Shown here: positions 51,390-61,508 of the stretch, piece after piece
How positions within the stretch are numbered: position 1 is the first letter of the stretch
Layout: each line of letters begins with the position of its first letter
From: Leptodontidium sp. MPI-SDFR-AT-0119
Taxonomy: Eukaryota; Ascomycota; Leotiomycetes; Helotiales; Leptodontidiaceae
DNA: 64,000 nucleotides
Assembly (NCBI GenBank): GCA_020726505.1
Contig: JAHLEZ010000037.1
Span: 62,001 to 126,000, forward strand
Direction of reading: 5' to 3'
Position numbers and translations under genes: made by a program
The notes under the pieces: model-generated
Databases searched by the model: none
Told to the model about the DNA's origin: nothing
Seen by the model: the letters and a program-made list of their open reading frames with translations, nothing else

Positions 51390-51625
51390 CCTAATAAAGC
51401 TTAGTTTTATAACTTGCCTCTTAGTTTCGTATAAGTAATACTTATACGAGTTACGGGGTTTAGTACTTAATATATTTAAAGTAGCTTTCCCTTTCGTACG
51501 AAAAGGACACACGGAATATACTTAATTAAACTTCACTTATTATATTCTTTGTCACCCTAATATCAGGTATCGAACCTTGGTTAAATACCAACACCTATAG
51601 CGCCGATAGCCAACGTCCGGCAAAA
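51371..51625 (-). repeat. Possible tRNA-derived SINE remnant
   Basis: On the minus strand 51,566-51,576 reads GGTTCGATACC, a good RNA polymerase III B box (GWTCRANNC core). About 35 nt upstream, TTGGCTATCGGCGCTATAGG is loosely A-box-like. It does not fold into a complete tRNA as far as I can see. The segment begins where the copia RNase H frame breaks off. Weak evidence; no second copy was found. Confidence 0.3.
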
Positions 51626-52427
51626 AAAAGTTTTATTAAAGTATATTACGAGGTATTTTCTTGAGAAATTAAAGTTTTAAGTGTATAATTATAATTTTTT
51701 AAAGTTTGTCCTTAATAATTTTTATATAAAGAGAGTTATTAAAAGTCTTAATTAATAAAGGCTACTTTAATATTATATTAATTGCTTCAAATAAAACTAA
51801 ACATTTGTTTATTAGTTATTTAAGAGATTTCTAAGATCTTAATTTTATAAAGATTTTAGTTAAACTTTATTTAAATTAGGTTTAGGTATTAATAATTTCT
51901 TCAAGTAAAATATTATTAAAGCTGTTCTTAGTAGGCTTAATCTTCTTTACTTAATATAATATTATTAAAAAATAAGAGTACTTAAGTATTAATCATTTAA
52001 GTAATTAATAAGTTCGATATAAAGAAAACAAAGGAATGTAAAACTTAAAGAGTTTAAAAAGGAATCTCTTTATATATATAAATTACCTCTAAAACCCTAT
52101 TAATATAAATCCTAGTTAAACCTAACTTACACCCTTAAATCTCCTTAGCGCTGTAACATGTGAGTTAATTATTATAAACTTATATTAAGATTTTTAAGGT
52201 TTAAAAAGTAAAGGCTTCGAAGACCTCTTTTCAATAAATTAATTATAATTATAATACACTATCAGAAGTATCGAGGACTAGTATATAAGAATAGCTTTGG
52301 TTACCGCGCTAATTCAGGCTTAATATTACTGTTCAAAGGCTAGTCTTAAGTATCGTGAGGATATATAAGGAAGCTAAAATAGCACGGGATTAGAGATTGA
52401 GATTACGTTCAAAGAGTACTAGACGTT
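51390..52427. other. AT-rich gap with a possible SINE-like element
   Basis: Sequence between the truncated copia and piggyBac. Apart from the B-box-containing segment near 51,566 (listed separately) nothing is recognised. The 3' LTR expected for the outer copia element is not here. Confidence 0.5.
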
Positions 52428-53222
52428 ATATCCGACACGCTGCCACTAGGATTGCGTTGCCCAGATCCTGGTTCGGCGCCGGATTAACAGATGTTCCGAA
52501 GGAACACTAAAACCTAGGGCTTTGTTGACATATAAACAAACTATAAATTACTACCTAAATTTATCACTTTTATTATTAATACTATGCCCGAGGATATAGT
52601 AGCTGATCCGACAGACCCTAGGACTCGTTGGCCGGATGCTTCTCCTTTGAAGTAGCACGGGGACACCTTTTTTCTAATGAATTTGCCTGATTTTCCCCCT
52701 AAAATCCGGGTCCTAGAAGAAGTAGATGTAAATGATCCGCTATCGCTTTTTACTATGTATTTTACACTGGAAATTATAGAATAGATAGTAGAGAAGACGA
52801 ATAAACATACTCGGGATACTAAAGACTATTCTAACCTATATACACGACCCCTTTATTAGTACCCCACCTGCCCGGGAGAGCTTTATGTCTACTTTGCCAT
52901 ACGAATCTATATAACGTATAACGTATAAAATGAGATTCAAGATTATTAGTCAAATAACAAATATTTAGCTTATTATAATATAATTAAGTATATGTCAAGG
53001 AACCGGTTTCAAGAGCTTCATATACGAGTGAGATTAGTAGGGAATAAAGCTTCCGGGCCATACTAAAGAGTAAGTGTTTAAACACTTAATACTAGGCATT
53101 ACTTTTATTGATTTTTACTAAGTAAATAAGCTATTAAATTATATCTAGGATGTAAACCTTTCGGTATATATCCCCGGCCGAGATATTATAGTAGATAAGT
53201 GTATTATTCAGTTTAAGGGGTA

Positions 53223-55056
53223 ACGTCCCACCCCCCCTTTCCGACTACCCCCGCATTCCGACTACCTCGCTTAATTCCAGTACCACTTATTTAAGACTTA
53301 ATAACTTTATATTGCCTTAACTTTTATATATAAAACTGTAGAATCTGAATCTCCTTTTGATTCTGATTTTATAAGTATAATTTGACGATCTCTAGCTGCG
53401 ATTTGAGCCTCCCGAATAGCCTGTGTTATTATAAACTTAGAATTTGGACTAGTCTGGACTTTCTTCCTCTTCTTCGGCCTTAACTACTCTAATCGCTCTT
53501 CTAACTCTTTAATCCTTATATTTACCTTCCCTAATTCGTAGTCCTTTTTGTTAATTCCCTTTATAATCTTCTTAAAAAGCAAGCGTTATGTTAGAAGTTA
53601 ATTATGTGATCCCGTCGTTAAGGTACGTATTTGTAAGTAGATGTCTTTTCTAGCTCTCGGAGTAGATAACTAAATTGAAGTACTAGAAGCCTCCGGGGAT
53701 AGTATTAGTACCTCCTAAGACACTTGAAGAGGTGGACTTGTTGATCGATTACTATTTTTTAATAGTAATAGGCTTATTAAGGGTTTAACTATAGATACTA
53801 GCCACAATCTACTAGTCCTCCACTTAGCTTTGATATTAGAAGGAGTAATACTCTCTTGACGTGCCTTTTAGTAGTAAACAAGGAAATTGCGCTTACTAAT
53901 TAGTGTAGAATCGAGTAATGAACTTAACTTTTGTAGCTTTTTCTAGTAAGCACGCTTAAGTGTAGAGAAGACTATTAAATCTAAAGGTTATAAGACGTGT
54001 AACGTATGTGTAAGTAAAAACAAAAGGTATATATTATACTTAAGGCACTTCTAAAGGAATTCTATAGTTTCGTGGCTCTTATAGCCGTCTAAGATAAAGA
54101 GTCTTACTAAATGATCACGTGGTTCCGTTTAAGGGATAAACACCTTCTCTAGCCACTTAAGAGTTATAGTATCTGTCGTTCACCTATTGTCGGTTATAGT
54201 AAAGTGCCACTTGTCGAATACGTCTAATTGAGACGGAAACCACTGTTACTATACCGATTTTCCCTTGTAAACTATAGTAGAGTCTGTCGAAGCTCTAACT
54301 ACAGAGATATACTTAAGGATTAATGTCTAAGCACGTGAACCTAGTTGTTTTCCTTAAACCTTACGCTTTCTAGCGTGCCTTACGATAAATCTATTAAGAC
54401 TATAGCCTTCTATAATACTAGTCTCATTTATATTCCATCGTTGGCTAAGTGGAATGGCTTTAATAGTCGGGATCTCTAGTTTTTAGAACTAAGGCCTAAT
54501 AACTTCAGAACAAGCGCAATTGACACGTATAGAATCGACGGATATCTACTTTTTCGTCTTTAGAATAGGATTGCGTGCTAAAAATCGTGACATCTAGCGT
54601 TTTCTAAGTGGTAAGTAGTCCCCTTAGAGAACTAGAAGCCTCTGCCTAAAGACCCTAATCTGTGCATGTGTAACTCTATATCCAAGAGACTCTTAAGTAA
54701 GTACTTAATTCGCTAATTAATTCTCTATTACTGTAAGTAGCCTTTGTAAATGACTAGCAGCCTTTTAGTGTGATAAAGTTGTTGTATTGCGATTATAAAG
54801 AGTAGACCTTAGAACACTCTACTCAAGCGCTGCTTTTCGTAAGGACTTGCTATTTGCGACTTCGGAAAGCGCACACATAACGTCAAACTCAGTATACTCG
54901 GGCTTCATAATAAGAACAATTCAGATGTCAAATTTTAAAGAAATCGATTAAGAATTAAGAGAGTTAATAATTATTTAAGTTAGTAAGTAAGAGTAGCGGT
55001 GTGTTAAGCGAGGGTGGCCGGAATGCGGGGGTGGTCGGAAAGGGGGGGTGGGACGT
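53223..55056 (-). mobile_element. Fot1/pogo-type element nested in piggyBac
   Basis: An 1,834-bp element with inverted repeats of about 50 bp beginning ACGTCCCACCCCCCCTTTCC at both ends, flanked by TA (53,221-53,222 and 55,057-55,058). Taking out the element and one TA restores the piggyBac frame across the site. Size, TA duplication and the encoded DDE_1 protein match the Fot1 group of fungal pogo-like transposons. Confidence 0.95.
53307..54908 (-). pseudogene. Fot1/pogo transposase (CENP-B HTH plus DDE_1)
   Basis: A 534-codon frame from ATG 54,908 to TAA 53,307 with no frameshift but about 20 RIP-type stops. The N-terminus (MKPEYTEFDVMCALSEVAN) is the psq-type helix-turn-helix. A CENP-B-type region follows (THAQIRVFRQRLL). 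The DDE_1 core has W-x-NINETSIIEGYSLNRF (Glu/Asp-type DE motif, original Asp now Asn), ITDNR and LFILDGYKSHETIEFL, the third block ending THTLHVL-PLDLIVFSTLKRAY. A C-terminal coiled-coil-like Lys/Glu-rich region (RIKELEERLE) runs into an SDST tail. Full family length, inactive by point mutation only. Confidence 0.9.
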
Positions 55057-56363
55057 TATACTAAAGAGGCTACGACTGTGCCAAACAAGCTAACACCCAC
55101 GGGATTTAAAGTATAAGCAATTGCGTGCCTTGGATTTATACTTTGCTAGAATTAGTATATTCCTGGGGCAGGAAATGGGCCTATAGATACCCTTACACTG
55201 GTGCAACTTGGAGGCACCAAAAGATCCGGAAATAGAGGCAACAAAACCCAGGCTGTAGTTCTCAAGTTATTATAGAGGCTCCTAGAGCCTCTCACAGGTT
55301 ACGGCTACTACTGCTTTCTCGATAACCTCTTTGTATTAGTCAAATTCGTCGCCTACGCTAGGAGTCTTGGGTTTAGTGTTATAAGTATATGTCGCACTAA
55401 CTTCGGAATTATTAAGGAACTCCTTGATTTGAAGAAGTTAGATAAGAACGATGTTATTCTGTGGGGCAAGTTATATGCCTTCGCTACGATTGATAGCAAA
55501 GTACTATAAATTAAGTAGAAAGATCAAGCCTTTGTCTTGTTTATAATATCTGTCTTATCTATTAAAGACATAGTAGAGAGATCACGCAAGCGCCCAAAGG
55601 AGACTAGTTCTAAAGCCAAAACATTTAGAGCAGTTTTTTTTAGAGGGAAAGGCTGTGAAAACGTTGCCTATACCTATCGTTACTGATAGGTATAATTATA
55701 ATATGGGGGCCGTCAATGAGGGAGACCACTTGCTCTTATAAAACGCTAGTTTACGAGAAGTTAGAAGAGGTAGCCATTAAGCTATTAAGCATTAGTTATT
55801 TAAACTCATCCTAGTAAACTGTTATTTAATTACGGAGCGTACTAAGGTAAAAGAACCACGCCAATTAACTTTCAGAAGTTAACAAGAGTTCAGGAGGATC
55901 CTCGTGAAGGGCCTTATTACGAAGTCTATAGAGACTCCATATCGTCATGGTAAGAAGAGAGTCTCTATAGTGAGCCCTAAGGCTGACCTGAGGCCTCTAC
56001 ACTTATACTAACTTATTAAGATAGCCAAAAGGTCTTGGTGTATTATATATAAAGGGGGGAGGTTTAGAGATCAAGAACAGAAAAGGGTTATATTAACGCA
56101 AATCGCTGTAAATAAGGGTCGCCCTTCAAGTAGTAAACAGACAATATTTAGCTGTAAACAGTGCGATGTACACCTTTATAGGAAGAGGTCTTATTTCGTA
56201 GAATTTCATAAGAGTTGACTTCAAACTGCTGTTTTCCTGTGAAATGTAGCTCTCTCATTAGTCAGAATTAGCCGAGCTTACCCTGCAATCTAGGAAACGC
56301 AATCCTGGTGGCAGCGTGTCGGATATCCCCTATTTAATATATTACCATGCCCTTCGGGAGACT

Positions 56364-56385
56364 GAGGTAGGCTTCGGCCTACCTC
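56364..56385. repeat. Perfect 9-bp hairpin with TTCG loop
   Basis: GAGGTAGGC, loop TTCG, GCCTACCTC. It lies 30 bp beyond the piggyBac end, at the transition from AT-rich to normal composition. It is followed by a TAT-type microsatellite at about 56,400-56,417. There is no T tract, so it is not a classic terminator. It could be part of a small dispersed repeat. Confidence 0.7.
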
Positions 56386-56635
56386 CTAGACGAAAATGAC
56401 TATTATTATTATTATCACTATTAACCTTAAATCTATATCCTTAACAATAAGCGCCTGGTAAACATGGAAGCATAATATTTGTAGTGGATATAGAAAACTG
56501 TATTCCCCTCCCCTAATAATGCTCTTCTTGCTTTTCTATGCAAAGTTATCTGTAGCATTGCATTAGAGAGCTCTATGGTGTCGTGGAAATATCAAATTTA
56601 TCCATATTTTGTGAAAACATATACGTGTAAGGATA
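56386..56635. other. 3' intergenic region of the thiolase gene
   Basis: Normal-composition DNA between the isochore edge and the thiolase stop codon. It should hold the thiolase 3' UTR and polyadenylation signals. No other feature is seen. Confidence 0.5.
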
Positions 56636-58069
56636 CTAAAATCTCGCGATAACCTTTTTCTCCGTGTCCGACAACGCCCACTCACTCCTAAACATCCTGC
56701 TCCTTACTTGGTCTGCTTGAGCATGCGTAAACCCTTTCGCCTGGACCGCGGGGTTATACCCTAGGCCAGTCTTCTGGGCCACGACATCACTCTCCACCAC
56801 AGTGTTCTGCTTCCCATCAGTCCGTCTATAAACCGTCACCACGACTGCCCCACCTAAGCCCAAATTATGCTGTAATGCAACATCCGTGCCACTGACTAGG
56901 CGGTTGTTTGCCCAGCCTCTGAGCTGCCAGACGAGCTCCGCACACTGTGCAATCCCAGTAGCGCCGATTGGGTGACCTTTAGAAATTAGGCCGCCAGAGG
57001 GGTTAATAACAACCCTGCCTCCGAAAGTTATATCACCGCGGCGAACCATTTCGTGGGCCTTCCCTGGTTCGCAAAGGCCGAGGGCATCGATAGCAAGCAT
57101 TTCATTAGTGGAGAAACAGTCATGGACCTCACACAACTTAATATCCTTTGGGGTGATGCCAGCTTCTTCCATAGCGACTTGAGCTGCATATTTAGTCATG
57201 TCAAAGCCCATGAGATCAATAGCAGAGCGAGAAAAAAGGTTTGGGGAGTCGGTAGCTAGGCATTGGCCGGCGATGAGAATAGCTTGATCTTTGAGGTCAG
57301 GATGCCCATCAAGAAACTTTTGGGAAACGAGGACGGCGGCGGCACCACCATCGCTCGTGGGACAACATTGGAGTTTTGTAAGAGGTGCGTGGATTATAGG
57401 AGATTCCATGATTTGCTTGAGCGTATACACGTCCGTGAATTGGGAGTAGGGGTTCTTTGGCGAGTGGGAGTGGTTAACACGAGCAATTTCAGCGAAGTCC
57501 TCAGGCTTGGCGCCATATCTTTGTGTAGATGGTCAGTAACTGAAAATATTAAAGGGGAAAGTTAGCTTAGCGCACTTTTCCATATATTCCCTCCCAGAGT
57601 TGCCAAACATTTGCGCTGTAGCAGGGGCATTTGTAATTCCCATCGTCGCCGACATCATCTGTGTGGTGGTCCCAGTGGGGTTTGGCCGATCCTTAAAGAG
57701 GGCATTCAAACTACCGGGAGACATTTGCTCAAAGCCTATTACCAGCACACAATCCGCTGCACCACAGGTAATCATTGTTCTCGCCAGGGCTAGCCCTGTA
57801 GACCCCGTAGAGCAGTTGTTGTTGACATTATAGACGGGGATGCGACTCATGCCGAACTGATAGAAGACCCGCTGCCCACAGGAGCTGTCTCCATAGCAAT
57901 AGCATGCTACACCCTGATCGACATCATCATAGTTGATCTTTGCGTCTAGCATTGCCTTAATGCCAGCTTCGTAGCCGAGTTCAGTGTAGTCGACCTTTCC
58001 GCGGGGCTTGCTGAACTTGGTCATCCCTACACCCAACACATAGGCGGGGGAGACCGTATGGTTGTCCAT
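56636..58069 (-). CDS. SCP-x-type acetyl-CoA acyltransferase (3-ketoacyl-CoA thiolase)
   Basis: Thiolytic cleavage of 3-ketoacyl-CoA, the last step of a beta-oxidation cycle. Exons 58,069-57,576 and 57,518-56,636 flank a 57-nt intron (GTGCGC...CAAAG, branch CTGAC), giving 458 aa. The ATG at 58,069 is chosen because MDNHTVSPAYVLGVGMTKF aligns with the start of SCP-x thiolases; further upstream in frame I see only non-ATG starts. Active-site features: Cys86 in NVNNNCSTGSTG, His297 in CEVHDCFSTNEM, His347 in GHPIGATG, and the C-terminal NLGLGGAVVV block. There is no C-terminal SCP2 lipid-transfer domain, so this is the thiolase-only form. The C-terminus ARF is at best a weak PTS1. Same strand as the acyl-CoA dehydrogenase and CoA ligase, suggesting a shared pathway. 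Intact; no sign of RIP. Confidence 0.9.
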
Positions 58070-58811
58070 CTTGACAACTTGGTTTTTGGTTGCAAACTTA
58101 TTGACAAAAAATTCCGAGGATTGGTTGATCCAGTTGCCCAAGACGGATGAGGTTGAGAGTTTTCGATAGCATTAATATGATCTTCACCTGTCGGTGGACC
58201 TTCGTAGCGTGTCTCTTTGACGGGGTACTCAATAATTGGCGGGCTTGCGGGGGAAAAAAAAGTGCATTTGGTATGAATTCGCCCGAATCCCGACAGGCCG
58301 AGGCTCCCGGCTGTTACTGTGTCAGTCTGGAAATAAGCCTTAATTAGTGAGAGAGAGGGAGAACAACTTTAGCAGCGTCTACTCGTAAGTAGAGCTCCCA
58401 GGATATCTTGGCTCCCTCTATGTGGTCCAGTGAGCGAATATGCAGAACGGGATACATAACAATTGGAGAAAGAGATATATATCAGCAGTTATAAATAGGA
58501 TAGTATAAACGAAACAAATCAGCCTATTTGAGTTGAGGTTACTTATGCGAAAAATGAATTGAATTCAATTCGAGTAGGTGAAATTCTACTTGTGTTGGAT
58601 TCCGGATAATTCCAACTCAAGTTATCTTTATACTGGTTGGGTGTTATATTTTCAAGGTATAGATTCATTATTCTCAAGGGCCGCTACGACCAAAGAACGG
58701 GCATATGGAACTTAACCTCATAGCTTGAGTGCAATGAACTTGATCAATCCCGGAATCGAACAGCGATTTATTCCCGCCCACCTCAAAAGGGCCATGGTGG
58801 CTACTCTGCTA
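58070..58811. other. Intergenic region upstream of the thiolase gene
   Basis: Promoter-side region of the thiolase and 3' side of the acyl-CoA dehydrogenase. It contains the palindrome-bearing 15-mer TTGAATTCAATTCGA at 58,559-58,573 followed by TTCCAACTCAAG-type motifs. The same 15-mer occurs at 63,403-63,417. No credible gene was found. Confidence 0.5.
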
Positions 58812-60341
58812 CTATATTTTAGACCCATTTGACCTCACCAATGCCGCCAATTTAACCTGGTAATTCTTGACCAACTGCCGCACCGCTAGGTCTAGCATTA
58901 CATCCTCACTACCACCTGGTATTCGTGCACCGGGAACTTCGCGATATATCTCTGTTAATCTTTTAACAGCAATTCATCTAGGGCACTGGAAAGACTTACT
59001 CTCAGCAATCTCACCTGGCCCTGTCTTTGTGTATCCATTCCCCCCAAAGAGTAGTACTGCACACCTCGCACATTCATCCAATACCCTCCCTGCTTGTGCC
59101 TTCGCCAACGCTGTCAGCCCGCCCAACTCAACGTCTGCCTCAGTCTTACTCAGTTTCGTCATTTGATACACAAACTGCTCCACCCAAGCCCACTGGCTCT
59201 CCAACTCGGCACCACACTTTGCGAGTCGATGTCTCACAACAGGTTGTTCTATTAATACCTTGCCAAACGCCTCGCGCTTCAGACAATATTCGAATGCGCT
59301 ACTAAGGGCAACCCTCGCCTGTCGTGTTACACTGATGGCTACTGCCAATCGTTCGTGGTTGAAGTTGGTCATGATGTACTTCATGCCCATCCCTTCTGAC
59401 CCGATGAGATTCTCGACAGGCACGCATACATCATCGAGTTCGATGAATGTAGTGCCCGCAGAAATTTGACCTGCGACATTTATACGTCGCATTGTAACAC
59501 CAGGGTAGCCTTTCAGTGGCACTATGATCAGGGAGAGGCCTGATGGGCCTGGACCGCCAGTGCGGACGGCCATCGCAGAGAGATCGGCCCAGATGGCGTT
59601 GGTGATCCTAGCCCAAGTTAATTACTCATCAAATCCAATACCACACCCCTAGACCCTTTACCAAACATGAGATGTCAAGCGATGGGAAGACCTACCATTT
59701 TTTCATCCCATTAATGACGTAGAACTTTCCATCTGGGCTCTTCTCGGCCTTTGTAGCAATATTTCCAACATCAGACCCCGCCCCTGGCTCTGTGACTGCG
59801 ATGCACGTCCGCTTTTTCCCCAGTAGCAGGTCAGGCAAATAACGGTCCTGCAGCTGCTTGCTCCCGAACTTGAGAATTGGAGGGACACCGAAGGCCATTC
59901 CTGTTGTCAGAGACCCGGTTGGACCCATTAAACCCGACCGCGCCATCTACGAATGGGAATACACTTTAGCTAGTAAATTTAGAATGTAAGAAATTGATTG
60001 GTAACTACCTCGTCCACATAAATGCTTGCATGCAAATAGTCAAAATCTTCGATCTTCAATCCTCCTGCAAGCTCATGTACCCCAAGCTTCTTCAACATCT
60101 CTAACGGCAGCGGTGCGGGCAGTGCAGGTATTAGCATCTTCGCTGCCGCAAATTTTTCAAAGACATCGCTCGGCACGTTCTCAGCGGTCTCCCATTCCAT
60201 GGCATGCTTGAGGAGGTTTTTTTCGATAAAGGCTCGACAGACCTTTTGCCACTGTTGGTGCGAGGCGTTATAGTACGCGGACGGGAGGCCGTTTAGCCAT
60301 GGTGGCTCTGCGAAGGGGATATGAACTTTGGACGTAGACAT
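58812..60341 (-). CDS. Acyl-CoA dehydrogenase, probably peroxisomal
   Basis: FAD-dependent alpha,beta-dehydrogenation of an acyl-CoA. Four exons, 60,341-60,009, 59,946-59,696, 59,607-59,000 and 58,951-58,812, with introns of 62, 88 and 48 nt, encode 443 aa. The start MSTSKVHIPFAEPPWLNG is the first ATG giving a normal N-terminus. The FAD-binding signature AVTEPGAGSDV is at residues 161-171, GMKKWITNA at 191-199, REAFGK at 306-311 and LFGGNGYTKTGPGE at 381-394. The position holding the catalytic Glu in medium-chain enzymes is Thr here. Glu280 in FNHERLAVA lies where isovaleryl- and long-chain-type enzymes carry theirs, so that residue is the likely base (inference). The C-terminus SKI is a plausible PTS1. 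Tandem with thiolase and ADH on the same strand. Substrate unknown. Confidence 0.9.
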
Positions 60342-61508
60342 GGTGGCCAGGTAGTAGCAATGTAGCTTCTTGGATTTCGACAATCCAACTGAGATACACG
60401 CAGTGAGGGAAATTAATTAAAGCAACATAGACAGTTCCACGCAGTTAGTGTTCGAATAAACATTGAACCGATCGGGAACGTGGGTCTATAAACTATGTAG
60501 CAAGGCCTCGGCACAGCAGCCGATCACGATTGCCGCGGGCCAATTCCTCGAGGCTACAGCCGTAAATACTCTTGGACATCTCGAACAGTTTCAAAAATTC
60601 CCGTAGTCCTCATTGTCGTTTTTCTGCATAATTGTACGTTAGAGATTGTCGACACGATCAATACAGGCTGTTCCAATCCTCTTGGGGAATAATTAAAGGA
60701 ACCAACTCAGCAGCAATTCCTGCCACGTTCATATATTCTCTCTATCATACTGAGATCTGGCGAACCTGGAAGATACTCAGAGCAAGAGGTGGTGTCGGGT
60801 AGGTAACCGTGAAGCAATATAAAATATCACTTGACTGCGTACATTACCTTACAACAGCCTAACCCGCCTCCTACCCTGTATTATGTCAAGGCCGTTATTC
60901 AGAATATCCACATTATTCGCTGATACACGGCCTAGAGTGATTTCCACAGTTTTATCACCGCAAGTATATTACTGAAGTTAATTCTACATAATACCAGATC
61001 GGGAAATGGGGATTGACGGTCCCCGAAATACCTATCTTAGTTAATTGGTACATAAGCTCAGGAATTACCGCTTAAGATCTTGATGAAGCGACATTGTGTG
61101 CCCAAAAAAAAAATCAAGCTACTCGACTTTAACTTGAGCTGAATTTGAATGAGCGAAAGCGAAAACAAAAAATGAAGCAACTGAATCAGAATTCAGAATG
61201 CAGGTTGATATTCTAGAATCATCTTAGGTTGAATAGGGCTTGAATAGGTCGTATTTTACTTGAGTTAGATTCGGGTTGAGTTCCTCATCATTTCATACAT
61301 ATTATACACTGGCGTCAGGATTAGCTCCACTTGAGCGGCGTTCCATGACGTGATATTTCATGATCTGATACAAATTAAAAAAAATTATCAGCGCGTTTAT
61401 CTTTAGTAATTAATTAGCGGAGCGATTAACACAAACTACTACTGAGAAGCTTCTATTTACCGAGGAGAACTTTCCAGAGAGCTTTAACTTTGTGAAAGCT
61501 GGAACGCT
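60342..61508. other. Intergenic region between acyl-CoA dehydrogenase and ADH
   Basis: Promoter-side region of the acyl-CoA dehydrogenase and 3' side of the ADH. It contains a cluster of TTGAG/TTGAA-rich motifs at about 61,120-61,285 resembling those in the other two spacers. No gene was recognised. Confidence 0.5.

Larger units (their letters stand above)
52584..56218 (+). pseudogene. piggyBac-family transposase (DDE_Tnp_1_7), interrupted
   Basis: The start ATG at 52,584 gives MPEDIVADPTDPRTRWPDAS, then LPDFPPKI, DPLSLFTMYFTLEIIE and the strongly diagnostic CPGELYVYFAIRIY (about 52,870) and YMSRNRFQELHIRVRL (52,990). The first catalytic Asp is in IIVDKCIIQF (53,190), where the usual neighbouring Glu is Lys. 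After the Fot1 insertion the frame continues at 55,059 (TKEATTVPNK). The second Asp is in FLDNLFVLVKFVAYARS (55,317) and the third catalytic position reads MGAVNEGDH (55,700), Asp now Asn. A C-terminal Cys/His cluster has CKQCDVHLYRKRSYFVEFH, stop 56,216-56,218. A frameshift lies near 55,630-55,675 by a T run. Stops are few, so this is a younger insertion, but it is inactive. Confidence 0.85.
52428..56333 (+). mobile_element. piggyBac-like transposon (contains a Fot1/pogo insertion)
   Basis: Inverted repeats: the left end has ATATCCGACACGCTGCCACT (52,428 on) and the right end, in reverse complement from 56,326, has ATATCCGACACGCTGCCACC. A TTAA lies at 56,334-56,337 next to the right end, as expected for piggyBac. 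The left TTAA is not evident, so the exact left edge is unsure. The transposase gene reads left to right and is interrupted at 53,221 by the Fot1 element. Confidence 0.85.

Noticed and set aside
51540..51620. A functional tRNA gene
   Set aside because: A B box is present but no full cloverleaf or anticodon arm can be drawn, so only a SINE-like remnant is suggested.
58070..58141. N-terminal extension of the thiolase to 58,141
   Set aside because: The codon at 58,141 is TTG rather than ATG, and the ATG at 58,069 matches the family start.
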